This document shows positions 8,227 to 17,031 of a stretch of 64,000 bases of DNA, piece by piece. Made by a program: the position numbers and the translations under genes. The DNA is from Phycisphaeraceae bacterium (GTDB taxonomy: Bacteria; Planctomycetota; Phycisphaerae; Phycisphaerales; Phycisphaeraceae): NCBI GenBank assembly GCA_040222855.1, contig JAVKCD010000019.1, positions 294,912-358,911 on the forward strand, in the 5' to 3' direction. A model generated the notes under the pieces. The model did no database searches and was not told where the DNA came from. It worked only from the letters and a program-made list of their open reading frames with translations. The stretch's first letter is position 1. Each line of letters opens with the position of its first letter.

Positions 8227-9249
8227 ATGACCGACCGCCCCATCGGACTCCTCGCAGGCGGGGGACGCCTCCCGATCATCGAGGCTCAGGGTATCCGCGC
8301 CTCCGGCCGGAAAGTCGCCTGCGTCGGCTTCACCGGCCAGTTCGACCCCGAACTCCCCGACTACTGCGACCACTTCGAGACCGCTGGCGTCGTCCGTCTC
8401 AACCGCTGGCTCAAACTCATGCGACGCTGGGACGTCGAAAAAGCCATCATGGTCGGCTACGTGCGCAAAACCCGCATGTACCAGCCCTTACGCATCGTCT
8501 CTAACCTCCCCGATAGCCGCGCTATCCGCCTCTGGTATCGTGTACTCCGTAACGACAAACGATCACAACAGATGCTCGCCGCCATCGCCGACGAGCTCCG
8601 AGACAACGGAGTCGAGCTCATCGACACCACCACCTTCATCAAAAATCACCTCGCCGAGCTGGGCACCATGACCAAAACCCAGCCCACCGCCGATCAGCAG
8701 GCCGACATCGACTTCGCCATCCCCATCCTCGCGCGCATGAACGACCTCGACATCGGCCAGGCCCTCGCCATCAAAGAACGCGACGTCATCGCCGTCGAAG
8801 CCATCGAAGGCACCGACCGCATGATCAAACGCGCCGGCATGCTCTGCCGCGCAGGCGGGTGGATCCTCGTCAAAGGTGCCAAACCCTCCAAAGACCTCCG
8901 ATTCGACGTTCCCACCATTGGCGTCTCCACCATCCGCAACCTCCGCTACGCCAAAGGCTCCTGCCTCGTCATCACCGCCGGCAACGTCATCATGATCGAC
9001 AAACAGGACGTCATCGAAGCCGCCGATGAAGCCGGCATCGCCATCGTCGGCATCGAACCCGTCGAAGGCACCAAACTCCCCATCGAAACCCTCGCCAAGT
9101 ACGCACTCCCCACCGAAGACCTCCCTGATCTTCCCGATGACCTCAGCCCCAACGCACACGCCCTCGACCAGGAACACGATGACGACCAGGACGCATCCGA
9201 TGACGACGAACATATAGCCGACTCAGAACCCCACCCTTCAACGAAGTAG
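8227..9249 (+). CDS. lpxI: LpxI-family UDP-2,3-diacylglucosamine diphosphatase
   Basis: The 340-residue protein starts MTDRPIGLLAGGGRLPIIEA, the classic LpxI N-terminus (iGLIAGgGrlPl). It continues with 'VEKAIMVGYVRKTRMYQPL' near 73-92, where GKV usually stands, and the C-terminal DUF1009 domain with 'DIGQALAIKERDVIAVEAIEGTDRMI' (about 170-197) and 'VLVKGAKPSKDLRFDVPTIG'-like phrases. The catalytic Asp region matches 'RFDVPTIGVSTI'. LpxI hydrolyses UDP-2,3-diacylglucosamine to lipid X in lipid A synthesis, so an LPS-bearing outer membrane is implied. The tail after residue 290 is a very acidic extension (EDLPDLPDD...HDDDQDASDDDE) beyond the usual ~270-280 residues. It is a stand-alone gene here. 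Confidence 0.9.
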   Translation: MTDRPIGLLAGGGRLPIIEAQGIRASGRKVACVGFTGQFDPELPDYCDHFETAGVVRLNRWLKLMRRWDVEKAIMVGYVRKTRMYQPLRIVSNLPDSRAIRLWYRVLRNDKRSQQMLAAIADELRDNGVELIDTTTFIKNHLAELGTMTKTQPTADQQADIDFAIPILARMNDLDIGQALAIKERDVIAVEAIEGTDRMIKRAGMLCRAGGWILVKGAKPSKDLRFDVPTIGVSTIRNLRYAKGSCLVITAGNVIMIDKQDVIEAADEAGIAIVGIEPVEGTKLPIETLAKYALPTEDLPDLPDDLSPNAHALDQEHDDDQDASDDDEHIADSEPHPSTK

Positions 9250-9329
9250 CGCCGCCGTAAACTTCGCCCCATCCCAAGCTTCTTGACACATCTCAGCTGG
9301 CGTTCAGCCAACTCCGGGCCTCAGCCTAA

Positions 9330-9469
9330 AAAGCAGCTTTATGGTTTACCCAGATTACTATCTGTGTGGATAACTCTAATATATTCTTTGAAATTGTCGG
9401 TTTATCTGCTTAAATGCACAATAGAGCTGTTTGGATTCAACGTCGATAACTCGGATCGAGAGAAATGTT
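9330..9469. promoter_or_regulatory. AT-rich intergenic stretch with a perfect DnaA-box-like 9-mer
   Basis: The 220-bp gap after lpxI is clearly AT-rich compared with everything around it (for example TAACTCTAATATATTCTTTG at 9371-9390). TGTGGATAA at 9365-9373 equals the reverse of the consensus DnaA box. TATATT at 9388-9393 could serve as a -10 box for the PEP-CTERM gene at 9470. Only one box is seen and GC skew does not change here, so an origin is unlikely. Confidence 0.4.
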
Positions 9470-10498
9470 ATGTCACATCGATACGCCGCGCTCCTCGCTC
9501 TGTGGCTCGTGGTAGCCACATGCACAACATCACCAACATCGGCAGGCATCCTCGGCGACGGCACACGTGTCCTCGACACCGAGACCGGCCTCGAATACCT
9601 CCACTCCAGATTCTCTCGTGGCGAGTTCCCCGGACACTGGCTCTACCCCAATAACTATCCGGGCACCTACCCCTGGATCCCGCCCACGCCCCCCGGCTAC
9701 CGACCCGCCACCGACGCCGAAGTCCGCTCCTTACTCGCAGCCGTCGGCGTCGCCCCGGGAATCAACAGCTCGCTCGCCGCCTACACCGCCATCGACACCC
9801 TCCACACATTCATGGGGCATACATACGAGTTCACCGTTAGCCGGTTCGAGCGAACCGCCGTCTACCTCTCTTCCACCCTCACGCCCGAACCTTGGGACTC
9901 CAACCTCAACCTGCTCGGCTACACCGTCCGCGTCGATGAGAACTACAATCACACCGTTCAGACCGGCTCCATCTGGCGCACCGACGGCGCCATCAACGGC
10001 GCATCACAAAGAGCCTTCCTCGTGCTCGTCCGTAACACCGCCGTCAACCCCTCCGCCCCTCAAACGCCCGTCAACTCGGACGAAGCGTCCCGCTCATTTG
10101 TCTCAGTAACCGACGACCTCGGGGCCTGGTATGACGTGATCGCCACCCCCGGTCTCAACATCAGCATCTCCTCTGACTCAGGCATCACACGCATCGGACT
10201 CCCCGCATCCTTTTCGGATAGTGACAACCTCTTGATGTTCAACGACCCGATCCTCGGCCAGCTCAACCTCGCGCCCGGTCAGGTCATCGAACTCTCCGAG
10301 CCCGTCAACAAACTCACACTCACCGGATACAACCTCGCCGATACCGACAGCTCCGCAGCCCCGCCGCCCTCGACTCCCGGTCTGCCACTGTTCCTCACCT
10401 TCGCAGAGCCCGGTTCCAGCTTCACCACCAGCATCCCCGAACCCGCAAGCTTTGCGTCCCTCACCCTCGCCAGCCTCGCCCTCACCCGCAGGCGGTAA
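9470..10498 (+). CDS. PEP-CTERM sorting domain protein
   Basis: The 342-residue protein starts MSHRYAALLALWLVVATC, with a signal peptide ending near ...TSAG (about residue 23). A start 13 codons earlier is possible, but GAGAG stands before this ATG and the signal peptide begins here. The C-terminus has SIPEPASFASLTLASLALTRRR-type features: a PEP motif, a hydrophobic stretch and an Arg tail, the sorting signal cut by an exosortase. The body (30-315) contains 'DTETGLEYLHSRFSRGEFPGHW' and Tyr/Trp-rich beta-type sequence, like DUF1566/Lcl-type domains ('RPATDAEVRSLL...', 'YLSSTL...'). It is likely exported and linked to the outer surface or exopolysaccharide matrix. Its ligand is unknown. Confidence 0.85.
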   Translation: MSHRYAALLALWLVVATCTTSPTSAGILGDGTRVLDTETGLEYLHSRFSRGEFPGHWLYPNNYPGTYPWIPPTPPGYRPATDAEVRSLLAAVGVAPGINSSLAAYTAIDTLHTFMGHTYEFTVSRFERTAVYLSSTLTPEPWDSNLNLLGYTVRVDENYNHTVQTGSIWRTDGAINGASQRAFLVLVRNTAVNPSAPQTPVNSDEASRSFVSVTDDLGAWYDVIATPGLNISISSDSGITRIGLPASFSDSDNLLMFNDPILGQLNLAPGQVIELSEPVNKLTLTGYNLADTDSSAAPPPSTPGLPLFLTFAEPGSSFTTSIPEPASFASLTLASLALTRRR

Positions 10499-10524
10499 GG
10501 GCAGCCGACAACACAAACCCCGCC

Positions 10525-11478
10525 TTACTTCAGCAGCGCCGCCGTAAACTTCGCCCCGTCGCGATCTCGCTCCCAACCCTCCGCCGGACCGACCCGACGC
10601 TCATAGTCAGTCCACAACTCAAACCAGTACGCCAGAAAACGATAAGGCCTCATCGGCTCGTAGTACGCCTCGATCAGCGAGTCCAGCGACTTCACATTCG
10701 CCGGACGCTCCATCCCCTTCACCAGACAGAAGTGTCGATACGTCTCGCTGTCGATCGGCAGCCGATCATAAAACCCCAGCAGCTGCGCGATGTTCGCCGC
10801 CGCATACGGCCCGATCCCGTTGATCGTCCGCAGCTCGTCAATCACCTCACCTTCCTCCCGCGACGGGTCCTCGTACCACGCTGCGTCCACTGTCCCATCA
10901 AGCATCCCCCGAGCCACCCCGACAATCCGCTCCGCCCGATACCCCACCTTGCACCGCGTCTTCAGCCGCCTCGTCCCGAACGACACCACCGCCTCCGCCG
11001 TCGGAAACGCTCCACCCCCAACCTCCTCCGTCATCAACCGATTCATCCGGATCGTGCTCCCCCACGTCGTGTTGCACCCCGTGATCGTCTTCACAATGTC
11101 CTCCCAAAGCGTCGCCGACCGAAACACACGCCCAAACCCCCGACGACGCGCGACCTTGTTGAGCTTCCACCAACCCCGCAGGTCCTCTTCCAGCCGCAAC
11201 ATCCGACCCAGTTGCCACTTCGCCTCCACTCGTTCTTCCGCATCAACCTCACGGTGCCCACGCACCGACACCCTCCCGCCCGCCTTCGCCTGCGTCAGCC
11301 GCACACCCAACGGCCCCCCGGCCAGCGTCAGCACGGTCGAAAACGACCGTGTAGTCGGGTCCCAATGATTCGGAGCCAACAAAAAATACCCATACGAGCA
11401 CACCGCACGCCCCAGCCGAAAACCCTCTGGGACGCTTAAAATCAACTTTGAACCTCGGTCAACCACCTTTCGACTCAT
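10525..11478 (-). CDS. HhH-GPD family DNA glycosylase
   Basis: The 317-residue protein starts MSRKVVDRGSKLILSV; a much longer frame upstream is not coding-like, and AGAGAGG precedes this ATG. The N-terminal third is the beta domain of the AlkA/OGG1 type ('FRLGRAVCSYGYFLLAPNHWD'). The middle holds 'LWEDIVKTITGCNTTWG', a motif typical of the family (normally 'llE.Ii.qqis...'). The helix-hairpin-helix is 'INGIGPYAAANIAQLLG' near 245-262, followed by the catalytic Asp in 'LPIDSETYRHF'. These enzymes excise oxidised or alkylated bases. A Lys before the hairpin, needed for beta-elimination in OGG1, is not obvious, so monofunctional activity is likely. It is convergent with the PEP-CTERM gene with only 26 bp between. 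Confidence 0.87.
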   Translation of the reverse strand: MSRKVVDRGSKLILSVPEGFRLGRAVCSYGYFLLAPNHWDPTTRSFSTVLTLAGGPLGVRLTQAKAGGRVSVRGHREVDAEERVEAKWQLGRMLRLEEDLRGWWKLNKVARRRGFGRVFRSATLWEDIVKTITGCNTTWGSTIRMNRLMTEEVGGGAFPTAEAVVSFGTRRLKTRCKVGYRAERIVGVARGMLDGTVDAAWYEDPSREEGEVIDELRTINGIGPYAAANIAQLLGFYDRLPIDSETYRHFCLVKGMERPANVKSLDSLIEAYYEPMRPYRFLAYWFELWTDYERRVGPAEGWERDRDGAKFTAALLK

Positions 11479-11621
11479 TCGCGGGACGAACCTCTCTTTA
11501 TTTCCCCAGTCCGACGAGCCTTCACGCCGATGTTCCGATAGAATATGCCCAAGATCGGGCAGTCCCGGTCGGGCAGCCACATCGCCCCTCACACAACCGA
11601 ACGCTCGCAGACGATACCGTG

Positions 11622-11654
11622 GCTTGATCGTCAAGCAACCGAGTCCACACTCGG
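11622..11654 (+). promoter_or_regulatory. Two small hairpins in the desaturase leader
   Basis: GCTTGA-TCG-TCAAGC (11622-11636) and CCGAGT-CCAC-ACTCGG (11639-11654) are adjacent perfect dyads between the divergent glycosylase and desaturase genes. A TAGAAT -10-like box lies at 11539-11544. They may be operator sites or leader hairpins for the desaturase. Confidence 0.35.
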
Positions 11655-11704
11655 TCGCCCAACGAGGCACGGACCCCCAACCACAACTGGAACACAGACA
11701 AACG

Positions 11705-12601
11705 ATGGAATATCTCCTCAAGCGTTTCCCCAGCCTGCGTCTCCCCTGGAGCGCCAGTCGATCCAACCACCCCTCACTCCGAGGCGGACTCGACTGGCCC
11801 GTCATCGTCGGACTCACCTTCCTCCACCTCGTCGCACTCGCCGCGCCCTGGACCTTTACCTGGTCCGGCTTCGCCCTGATGATCGTCTTTTGGTACATCA
11901 CCGGCGGACTCGGCGTCACGCTCTGCTACCACCGACTCCTCACCCACCGATCCTTTACCTGCCCCAAATGGCTCGAATACGCCCTCACCTTCTGTGCCTG
12001 CGCCGCCTGGCAGGGACGACCCACCCAGTGGGTCGGCACCCACCGCATCCACCACAAACACTCCGATGAAGAGGGCGATCCCCACACCCCACAGCACGGC
12101 TTCACCTGGTCCCACATGTTCTGGACCCTCTTCCGCGAACCCGAAGGCATGAAAGCCGACGACTTCGCCAAAGACCTCCAGCGTGATCCCGGCCAACGCG
12201 TCTTCGACCGCTGGTTCGTCCTGCCCCAGGTCATCATCGCCGCCCTCCTCGTCGGAATCGGATACGCCCTCGGCGGATGGGAACTCGCCGCATCATGGTT
12301 CGTCTATGGCGTTGCCCTCCGGACCGTCTGGGTCTGGCACATCACCTGGTTCGTCAACTCCGCCACCCACACCTGGGGCTACCGCAACTTCAAAACCAAA
12401 GAACACTCCACCAACCTCTGGTGGGTCGCCATCCTCTCCTTCGGCGAAGGCTGGCACAACAACCACCACGCCGAGCCACGCTCCGCTCAACACGGCATGC
12501 GATGGTTCGAGATCGATCCCACCAACTGGGTCATCCACGCCCTCGAGTTCACCGGACTCGCATGGGACGTCAAACGATCCAACGTCCCGCACACCCACTG
12601 A
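11705..12601 (+). CDS. Membrane fatty acid (acyl-CoA type) desaturase
   Basis: The 298-residue protein starts MEYLLKRFPSLRLPWSAS. Three histidine boxes bind the di-iron centre: HRLLTH (76-81), HRIHH (113-117, followed by KHSDEEGDPH) and HNNHH (near 252). Membrane segments lie at about 33-52, 57-78, 180-200 and 208-225. This set is the delta-9 stearoyl-CoA/acyl-lipid desaturase family, which puts a double bond into saturated acyl chains using O2 and an electron donor, and adjusts membrane fluidity. No fused cytochrome b5 domain is present. The upstream extension to 11624 reads like noncoding sequence. A strong terminator follows 26 bp after the stop. Confidence 0.92.
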   Translation: MEYLLKRFPSLRLPWSASRSNHPSLRGGLDWPVIVGLTFLHLVALAAPWTFTWSGFALMIVFWYITGGLGVTLCYHRLLTHRSFTCPKWLEYALTFCACAAWQGRPTQWVGTHRIHHKHSDEEGDPHTPQHGFTWSHMFWTLFREPEGMKADDFAKDLQRDPGQRVFDRWFVLPQVIIAALLVGIGYALGGWELAASWFVYGVALRTVWVWHITWFVNSATHTWGYRNFKTKEHSTNLWWVAILSFGEGWHNNHHAEPRSAQHGMRWFEIDPTNWVIHALEFTGLAWDVKRSNVPHTH

Positions 12602-12627
12602 CCCAACACCTCCAACGACCCGCCTCA

Positions 12628-12652
12628 AGCCGCCCAAACGGGCGGCTTTTTT
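12628..12652 (+). terminator. Intrinsic terminator after desaturase gene
   Basis: AGCCGCCC (12628-12635), loop AAAC and GGGCGGCT (12640-12647) form a perfect 8-bp stem followed by TTTTTT. Confidence 0.9.
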
Positions 12653-12677
12653 GTTCACCCGCTATCTTGTGCCCTCC

Positions 12678-14177
12678 ATGACCGATTCTTCCAAACCCCT
12701 CCCAACCCTCAACACACGCTCCGCTGGCGTCCTCCTCCACGCCACCTCCCTAGGCGGGCACTACGGCACCGGCGACCTCGGCAAACCCGCCTTCCTCTTC
12801 GTCGACTGGCTCGAACGCGCCGGCTTCCGCTGGTGGCAGATGCTCCCCATCACACCCGCCTCCGCCGACAACTCACCCTACGAATCCATCTCCGCCTTCG
12901 CCGGGTGGGAAGCCCTCATCTCCCTCGAACAACTCATCGAACCCGGCCTCCTCAAACGCCGCGAACTCGCCGAGTTCGACAAACTCCCCGAACACACCGC
13001 CAACTTCACCGCCGCCCAGAAGATTCGCCGAAAACTCCTCCGAACCGCCTACCAACGCTTCGAACCCGCTGAAGACTTCCACGCCTTCTGCGCTGAACAC
13101 CAACACTGGCTCGAAGACTGGGCGCTCCACGAAGCCATCCGCTCAACCCAACACAACAAGCCTTGGCACCAGTGGCCCCAGGCCCTCCGGCTCCGCCACA
13201 AACACGCCCTCACCGATGCCCGCAAAGAACTCGCCCCCGAAACCGGCTTCCACGTCTTCGTCCAGTACCTCTTCGAATGCCAGTGGTCCCTCCTCCGCGC
13301 GGTCTGCCGTGACGCCGGCATCGCCCTCATAGGCGACGTCCCCATCTTCGTCGGCATGGACGCCGCCGACGTCTGGGCCAACCGCAGACTCTTCGACCTC
13401 GACCGCCACGGAGAACCCAACGCCATCTCAGGCGTACCCCCCGACATGTTCTCCGCCACCGGCCAGATCTGGGACCACCCCCTCTACAACTGGAAAAACC
13501 ACGCCAAAACCAACCACGCCTGGTGGGCCCAGCGCATGCGCCGAGCACTCCAACAGTTCGACGCCGTCCGCATTGACCACTTCCTCGGATTCTGCCGCAA
13601 CTGGGCCATCCCCGCCTCCACCCGGGACGCCCGCGATGGCAGCTACCGCAAAGGCCCCGGTGCCGCCTTCTTCGCCTCACTCATCGAACAACTCGGACCC
13701 ATGAACGTCATCGCCGAAGACCTGGGCGTCGTCACCGACCATGCCATCGAACTCCGCGACGCCATGGGCTTCCCCGGCATGTCCGTCACCCAGTTCGGCT
13801 TCGGCGAAGACAACGCCCAACACGCACCCCACAACCACCTCAAACACTCCGTCGCCTACTCCGGCACCCACGACAACGACACCCTCGTCGGCTTCTTCCG
13901 CAACGCCGAGTCCCACGTCCAAAAACGCATCCTCACCTACGCCGCCGGATCACCCGCCACCGTCGCACAGGATCTCACCCGACTCACCCTCACCTCGCCC
14001 GCCAACATCGCCATCATCCCCCCTCAGGACCTCCTGAGCCTCGGCTCAGAACACCGTATGAACATCCCCGGCAAAAAACGCGGCAACTGGACCTGGCGAC
14101 TCCACCCCAAAGCACTCACCACCACCCTCGCCAAACAAATCAACCCCCTCCTCAAAGCCACCGGACGACTCGCCTAA
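12678..14177 (+). CDS. malQ: 4-alpha-glucanotransferase (GH77)
   Basis: The 499-residue protein begins MTDSSKPLPTLNTRSAGVLLH. The longer frame from 12183 runs through the desaturase gene and is not real. GH77 signatures are complete: 'RSAGVLLHATSLGGHYGTGDLG' at the N-terminus, 'WWQMLPITPA' near 55, 'LIGDVPIFVGMDAADVWANR' near 218-238, the nucleophile Asp in 'DAVRIDHFLGF' near 295, the acid/base Glu in 'NVIAEDLGVVT' near 345, and 'YSGTHDNDTLVGF' near 395. It transfers alpha-1,4-glucan segments between chains, so it works with the glycogen synthase-like and branching enzymes of this window. The start sits 26 bp after the desaturase terminator, so it should have its own promoter. Confidence 0.95.
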   Translation: MTDSSKPLPTLNTRSAGVLLHATSLGGHYGTGDLGKPAFLFVDWLERAGFRWWQMLPITPASADNSPYESISAFAGWEALISLEQLIEPGLLKRRELAEFDKLPEHTANFTAAQKIRRKLLRTAYQRFEPAEDFHAFCAEHQHWLEDWALHEAIRSTQHNKPWHQWPQALRLRHKHALTDARKELAPETGFHVFVQYLFECQWSLLRAVCRDAGIALIGDVPIFVGMDAADVWANRRLFDLDRHGEPNAISGVPPDMFSATGQIWDHPLYNWKNHAKTNHAWWAQRMRRALQQFDAVRIDHFLGFCRNWAIPASTRDARDGSYRKGPGAAFFASLIEQLGPMNVIAEDLGVVTDHAIELRDAMGFPGMSVTQFGFGEDNAQHAPHNHLKHSVAYSGTHDNDTLVGFFRNAESHVQKRILTYAAGSPATVAQDLTRLTLTSPANIAIIPPQDLLSLGSEHRMNIPGKKRGNWTWRLHPKALTTTLAKQINPLLKATGRLA

Positions 14178-14193
14178 GAAATCAAGCCCCAAC

Positions 14194-14232
14194 GGGTGGC
14201 ACACTGCACGCCAAAGACGTGCTGTGTGAAAG
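14194..14232. repeat. Dispersed hairpin repeat, copy 2 (degenerate)
   Basis: GGGTGGCACACTGCACG pairs with CGTGCTGTGTG over 11 bp with one mismatch, loop CCAAAGA. The GGGTGxCACACT core matches the copies at 3264, 16931 and 43114. It lies between convergent malQ and the pilin gene. Confidence 0.6.
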
Positions 14233-14271
14233 CACCAAGCCAGGCTTTCTCCTCTCGAAACACAAGCGCCA

Positions 14272-14754
14272 TCAAGGCGTGATCTGCCCCAACGACGTCA
14301 CCCCCGTGTTGTTCACACGGTTATACAGATCAATCGTCTCCTGATCCGTCGCCTGCTCAGGCACCCGCGCCCGAAACGACCCGTTCAGCGGATTGTACCA
14401 GTAAATCCCGCCCCAACTCGCCGGGATCCCCTCAGGCGGAACACCCTTCGCCGTCGTGTGCCACTTGTTCGCATTGTTCGACGCGTCATAACCCACCGTC
14501 TCCGGCAGCCCCTGACCAATCGGACTCGTCAGATCATTCACAAACCAGTCCCCGTCAATCAACTCCGGATACACCCCGTGCCGCGCGTAATACATCGCTA
14601 TCTGATCCACCACCGCACGAACATTCGTCGCCGACGCCGCCACCCGAGCTTCCTCCGAAGCGTCCGAAAACTGCGGGACCACCACCGCCGCCAGGATCCC
14701 CAGAATGACCACCACAATCAGAATCTCGATCAACGTAAAACCAGTAAATCGCAT
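14272..14754 (-). CDS. GspG-like type II secretion/type IV pilin-like protein
   Basis: The 160-residue protein starts MRFTGFTLIEILIVVVILGIL. The G-F-T-L-I-E prepilin peptidase site sits at residues 5-10, followed by a hydrophobic helix (11-27). Cleavage before Phe6 and N-methylation are expected. The C-terminal domain contains 'ATNVRAVVDQIAMYYARHGVYPEL' and 'GIYWYNPLNGSFRARVP', like the major pseudopilin GspG, but without its usual calcium-binding 'DGWGRP' segment. An AGGAG site lies 7 nt before the ATG; a TTG two codons earlier is less likely. It is a single gene with no other secretion genes nearby, so it may act as a separate minor pilin. Confidence 0.85.
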   Translation of the reverse strand: MRFTGFTLIEILIVVVILGILAAVVVPQFSDASEEARVAASATNVRAVVDQIAMYYARHGVYPELIDGDWFVNDLTSPIGQGLPETVGYDASNNANKWHTTAKGVPPEGIPASWGGIYWYNPLNGSFRARVPEQATDQETIDLYNRVNNTGVTSLGQITP

Positions 14755-14867
14755 CAGCAAGCTCCTGATAGGTCTAAAGCCATATCGACCAACAGGAGCA
14801 CAACATGAATAGCAGGCTGGCCTGAACCAGCCTAAATAATCAGGAGCAAATCACAGAATAAAACCTA

Positions 14868-15776
14868 TCAACCCACCGCCGAAGCCATCCCGCAAACCGC
14901 CGCCACATCACCCATCAATGCCCCGTGCAACCGCCGCGACACCGGGCCCACCCCGCCATCGCCCACCGCTCGGCCGTCGATCGCCGTGACCGCCGTCACA
15001 TGCGTCGTCGTCCCAGCCAGAAACGCCTCATCCGCCACAGCCAGCACATCCAACCCGTACAAGGACTCCCGCACCTCGATCCCCAAACCACCCGCCAGCC
15101 GAATCAGCACCTGCCGCGTGATCCCGTTGAGAATCCGACCGTTATCCGGATGCGTCCACAACACCCCATCCTTGACCACAAAGAAGTTCGCACTCGTCGC
15201 CTCCGTCACCACTCCATCCCGGTGCATCACCGCCGCCCCATAACCCGCCTCCAACGCTCGGTTGTACGCAAGATTATTCGGCAGCAGCATCGTCGACTTG
15301 ATCCAGCAGTTCGCCCACCGCTCATCCACCGCCAGCATCGCCGTCGTCTCCACCGGAGCCGCCGCAGGATCAATCGCCTGCACCGGATACACCATCGCCA
15401 TCACCGTCGCCGGATTCCCCGCCTTGAACACAAACGACCTCGGCCGTGACACCCCCCGCGTCACCTGCCAATACACCAATGCCTCGCTCAACCCATGCAC
15501 CCGCAGCAACTCCGCAGACACCCCCCGCAACTTCTCGACCTCAGCGTGCACCCCCTCATCCACCACCCCAATCCCCCGCAACGACTGGTGCATCCGCTCA
15601 AGATGACCCTCCAACTCGTAGCCCACCCCGTTGTACACCCGCACCACCTCGTAAACACCCTCCCCAAACAACCCCCCACGCTCCTCAACAGGCAGCACCG
15701 CCTCGGCACGCGTCACATAAGACCCGTTGAGATAAAACGTCGGCTCACGATCCAGCGTCAAGGCTTCCTGAACCAT
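14868..15776 (-). CDS. Class IV aminotransferase, D-amino-acid or branched-chain type
   Basis: The 302-residue protein begins MVQEALTLDREPTFYLNGSYV. A 29-codon extension to 15863 is glycine-rich and overlaps the divergent gene, so it is not taken. The PLP lysine is in 'WANCWIKSTMLLPNNLAYNRA' (near 153). 'EATSANFFVVKDGVLWTHP' (near 200) and 'GITRQVLIRLA' bind the cofactor phosphate. The 'RGGLFGEGVYEVVRVYNG' opening is typical of D-amino-acid transaminases (GFVFGDGVYEVVRVYNG-like). It probably interconverts D-Ala and D-Glu with 2-oxo acids, though an L-specific BCAT role cannot be excluded. It is divergent from a DUF1611 gene, and some DUF1611 proteins act on D-Glu, so both may serve D-amino-acid turnover from peptidoglycan. 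Confidence 0.85.
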   Translation of the reverse strand: MVQEALTLDREPTFYLNGSYVTRAEAVLPVEERGGLFGEGVYEVVRVYNGVGYELEGHLERMHQSLRGIGVVDEGVHAEVEKLRGVSAELLRVHGLSEALVYWQVTRGVSRPRSFVFKAGNPATVMAMVYPVQAIDPAAAPVETTAMLAVDERWANCWIKSTMLLPNNLAYNRALEAGYGAAVMHRDGVVTEATSANFFVVKDGVLWTHPDNGRILNGITRQVLIRLAGGLGIEVRESLYGLDVLAVADEAFLAGTTTHVTAVTAIDGRAVGDGGVGPVSRRLHGALMGDVAAVCGMASAVG

Positions 15777-15883
15777 CTCTGACCTTCCCTCAAACAACCC
15801 TGCAGGCAAACTAGAAGATCCATAATATGAACCTCCGCCCCCGCGGTCGAGCCCCGCAACCAACGCCCAACCTGGAGCACCAC

Positions 15884-16921
15884 GTGTCCCGCCGAATCAT
15901 CGTCCTCACCGAAGGCCATTCCTCCGTCTACTACGCCAAAACCGCCTACTCCGTCCTCCGCTACGCCCAGGACGAAGTCCTCGCCGTGCTCGACTCGACC
16001 CAAGCCGGTAAAACCGCCGGCGAACTCCTCGGCGTAGGCGGAATCACCCCCGTCATCGCCTCCATCTCCGAAGAACCCAAAGCCGACACCCTGATCATCG
16101 GCATCGGCGTCCACGGCGGGAAACTACCCCCAGCCATGCGCCACCACCTCCTCGAAGCAGCCGAACGCGGCATGACCATCATCTCCGGACTCCACGAATA
16201 CCTCTCCGATGACCCCGAAATCGCCGCCGCCGCCGAGCACGCCGGTGCCCACCTCTGGGACGTCCGCAAAAACCACGAACACGAAGTCGCCGAAGCCAAA
16301 GGCCTCGACGAAACCTGCTACCGACTCCACACCGTCGGCCAGGACTGCTCCGTCGGAAAAATGATCGTCTCCGTCGAACTCACCAACAACCTCAAAGCCC
16401 GTGGCGAAGACGCCAAGTTCGTCGCCACCGGACAGACCGGCATCATGGTCGAAGGTGACGGCACACCCATCGACACCGTCATCGCCGACTTCATCAACGG
16501 CGCCGCCGAAAAACTCGTCCTCCGCAACCAGCACCACGACATCATCATCGTCGAAGGACAAGGCTCCATCCTCCACCCCGCCTACTCCTCCGTCACCCTC
16601 GGACTCCTCCACGGCTGCCGACCCGACGCCCTCATCCTCTGCTACGAAGCCAAACGAACCCACGTCAAAGGCCTCGACCACATCCAACTCAAATCCCTCG
16701 ATACCTACAAAAAACTCTACGAAGACCTCGCCTCACAACTCCACCCCTGCCAGGTCATCGGCGTAGGCGTCAACACCCGAACCCTCAACGACGCCCAGGC
16801 CAAAGACGAAATCAACCGCGTCGCCGACCACTTCCAACTCCCCGCCACCGACGTCATCCGACACAACGCCGACCCTCTCGCCGACGCCACCCTCAACCAC
16901 AAATCCGAAATCGGAAAGTAA
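15884..16921 (+). CDS. DUF1611 P-loop protein, DgcN-like
   Basis: The protein is read from GTG at 15884 (V-S-R-R-I-I-V-L-T-E-G), because GGAG stands 5-6 nt before it and the family starts with this strand; an ATG at 15827 would add 19 low-complexity residues. DUF1611 proteins have an N-terminal Rossmann-like domain ('KTAYSVLRYAQDEVLAVLDSTQAGK') and a C-terminal P-loop domain; here 'TVGQDCSVGKMIVSVEL' (near 150) is the Walker A-like loop and 'DIIIVEGQGSILHPAYS' (near 225) the Walker B region. DgcN members N-acetylate D-glutamate in D-Glu degradation, and the neighbour is a D-aminotransferase-like gene, so a D-Glu role is favoured. No racemase partner (DgcA) is seen next to it. Confidence 0.82.
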   Translation: MSRRIIVLTEGHSSVYYAKTAYSVLRYAQDEVLAVLDSTQAGKTAGELLGVGGITPVIASISEEPKADTLIIGIGVHGGKLPPAMRHHLLEAAERGMTIISGLHEYLSDDPEIAAAAEHAGAHLWDVRKNHEHEVAEAKGLDETCYRLHTVGQDCSVGKMIVSVELTNNLKARGEDAKFVATGQTGIMVEGDGTPIDTVIADFINGAAEKLVLRNQHHDIIIVEGQGSILHPAYSSVTLGLLHGCRPDALILCYEAKRTHVKGLDHIQLKSLDTYKKLYEDLASQLHPCQVIGVGVNTRTLNDAQAKDEINRVADHFQLPATDVIRHNADPLADATLNHKSEIGK

Positions 16922-16930
16922 CCCCCACCT

Positions 16931-16963
16931 CGGGTGCCACACTTTGCGCAGCAACGTGTGCCC
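16931..16963. repeat. Dispersed hairpin repeat, copy 3
   Basis: GGGTGCCACACTTTG is followed after a short interval by CGTGTGCCCG, which pairs with CGGG and CACAC of the left arm. It lies between the DUF1611 gene and a convergent small gene. Confidence 0.65.
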
Positions 16964-17031
16964 GACCACCTTCAACCGTCCCCTTCCCCCGCCACCTGAC
17001 GCCAACTCCACACCTCCGTATACGCCGCGCT

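Noticed and set aside
9365-9373. Replication origin at the perfect DnaA-box word
   Set aside because: Only one box is present, and GC skew does not change there.
12183-12677. Upstream part of the frame containing malQ
   Set aside because: It overlaps the desaturase in another frame and is Ser/Pro/Thr-rich shadow sequence; malQ homology starts after 12678.
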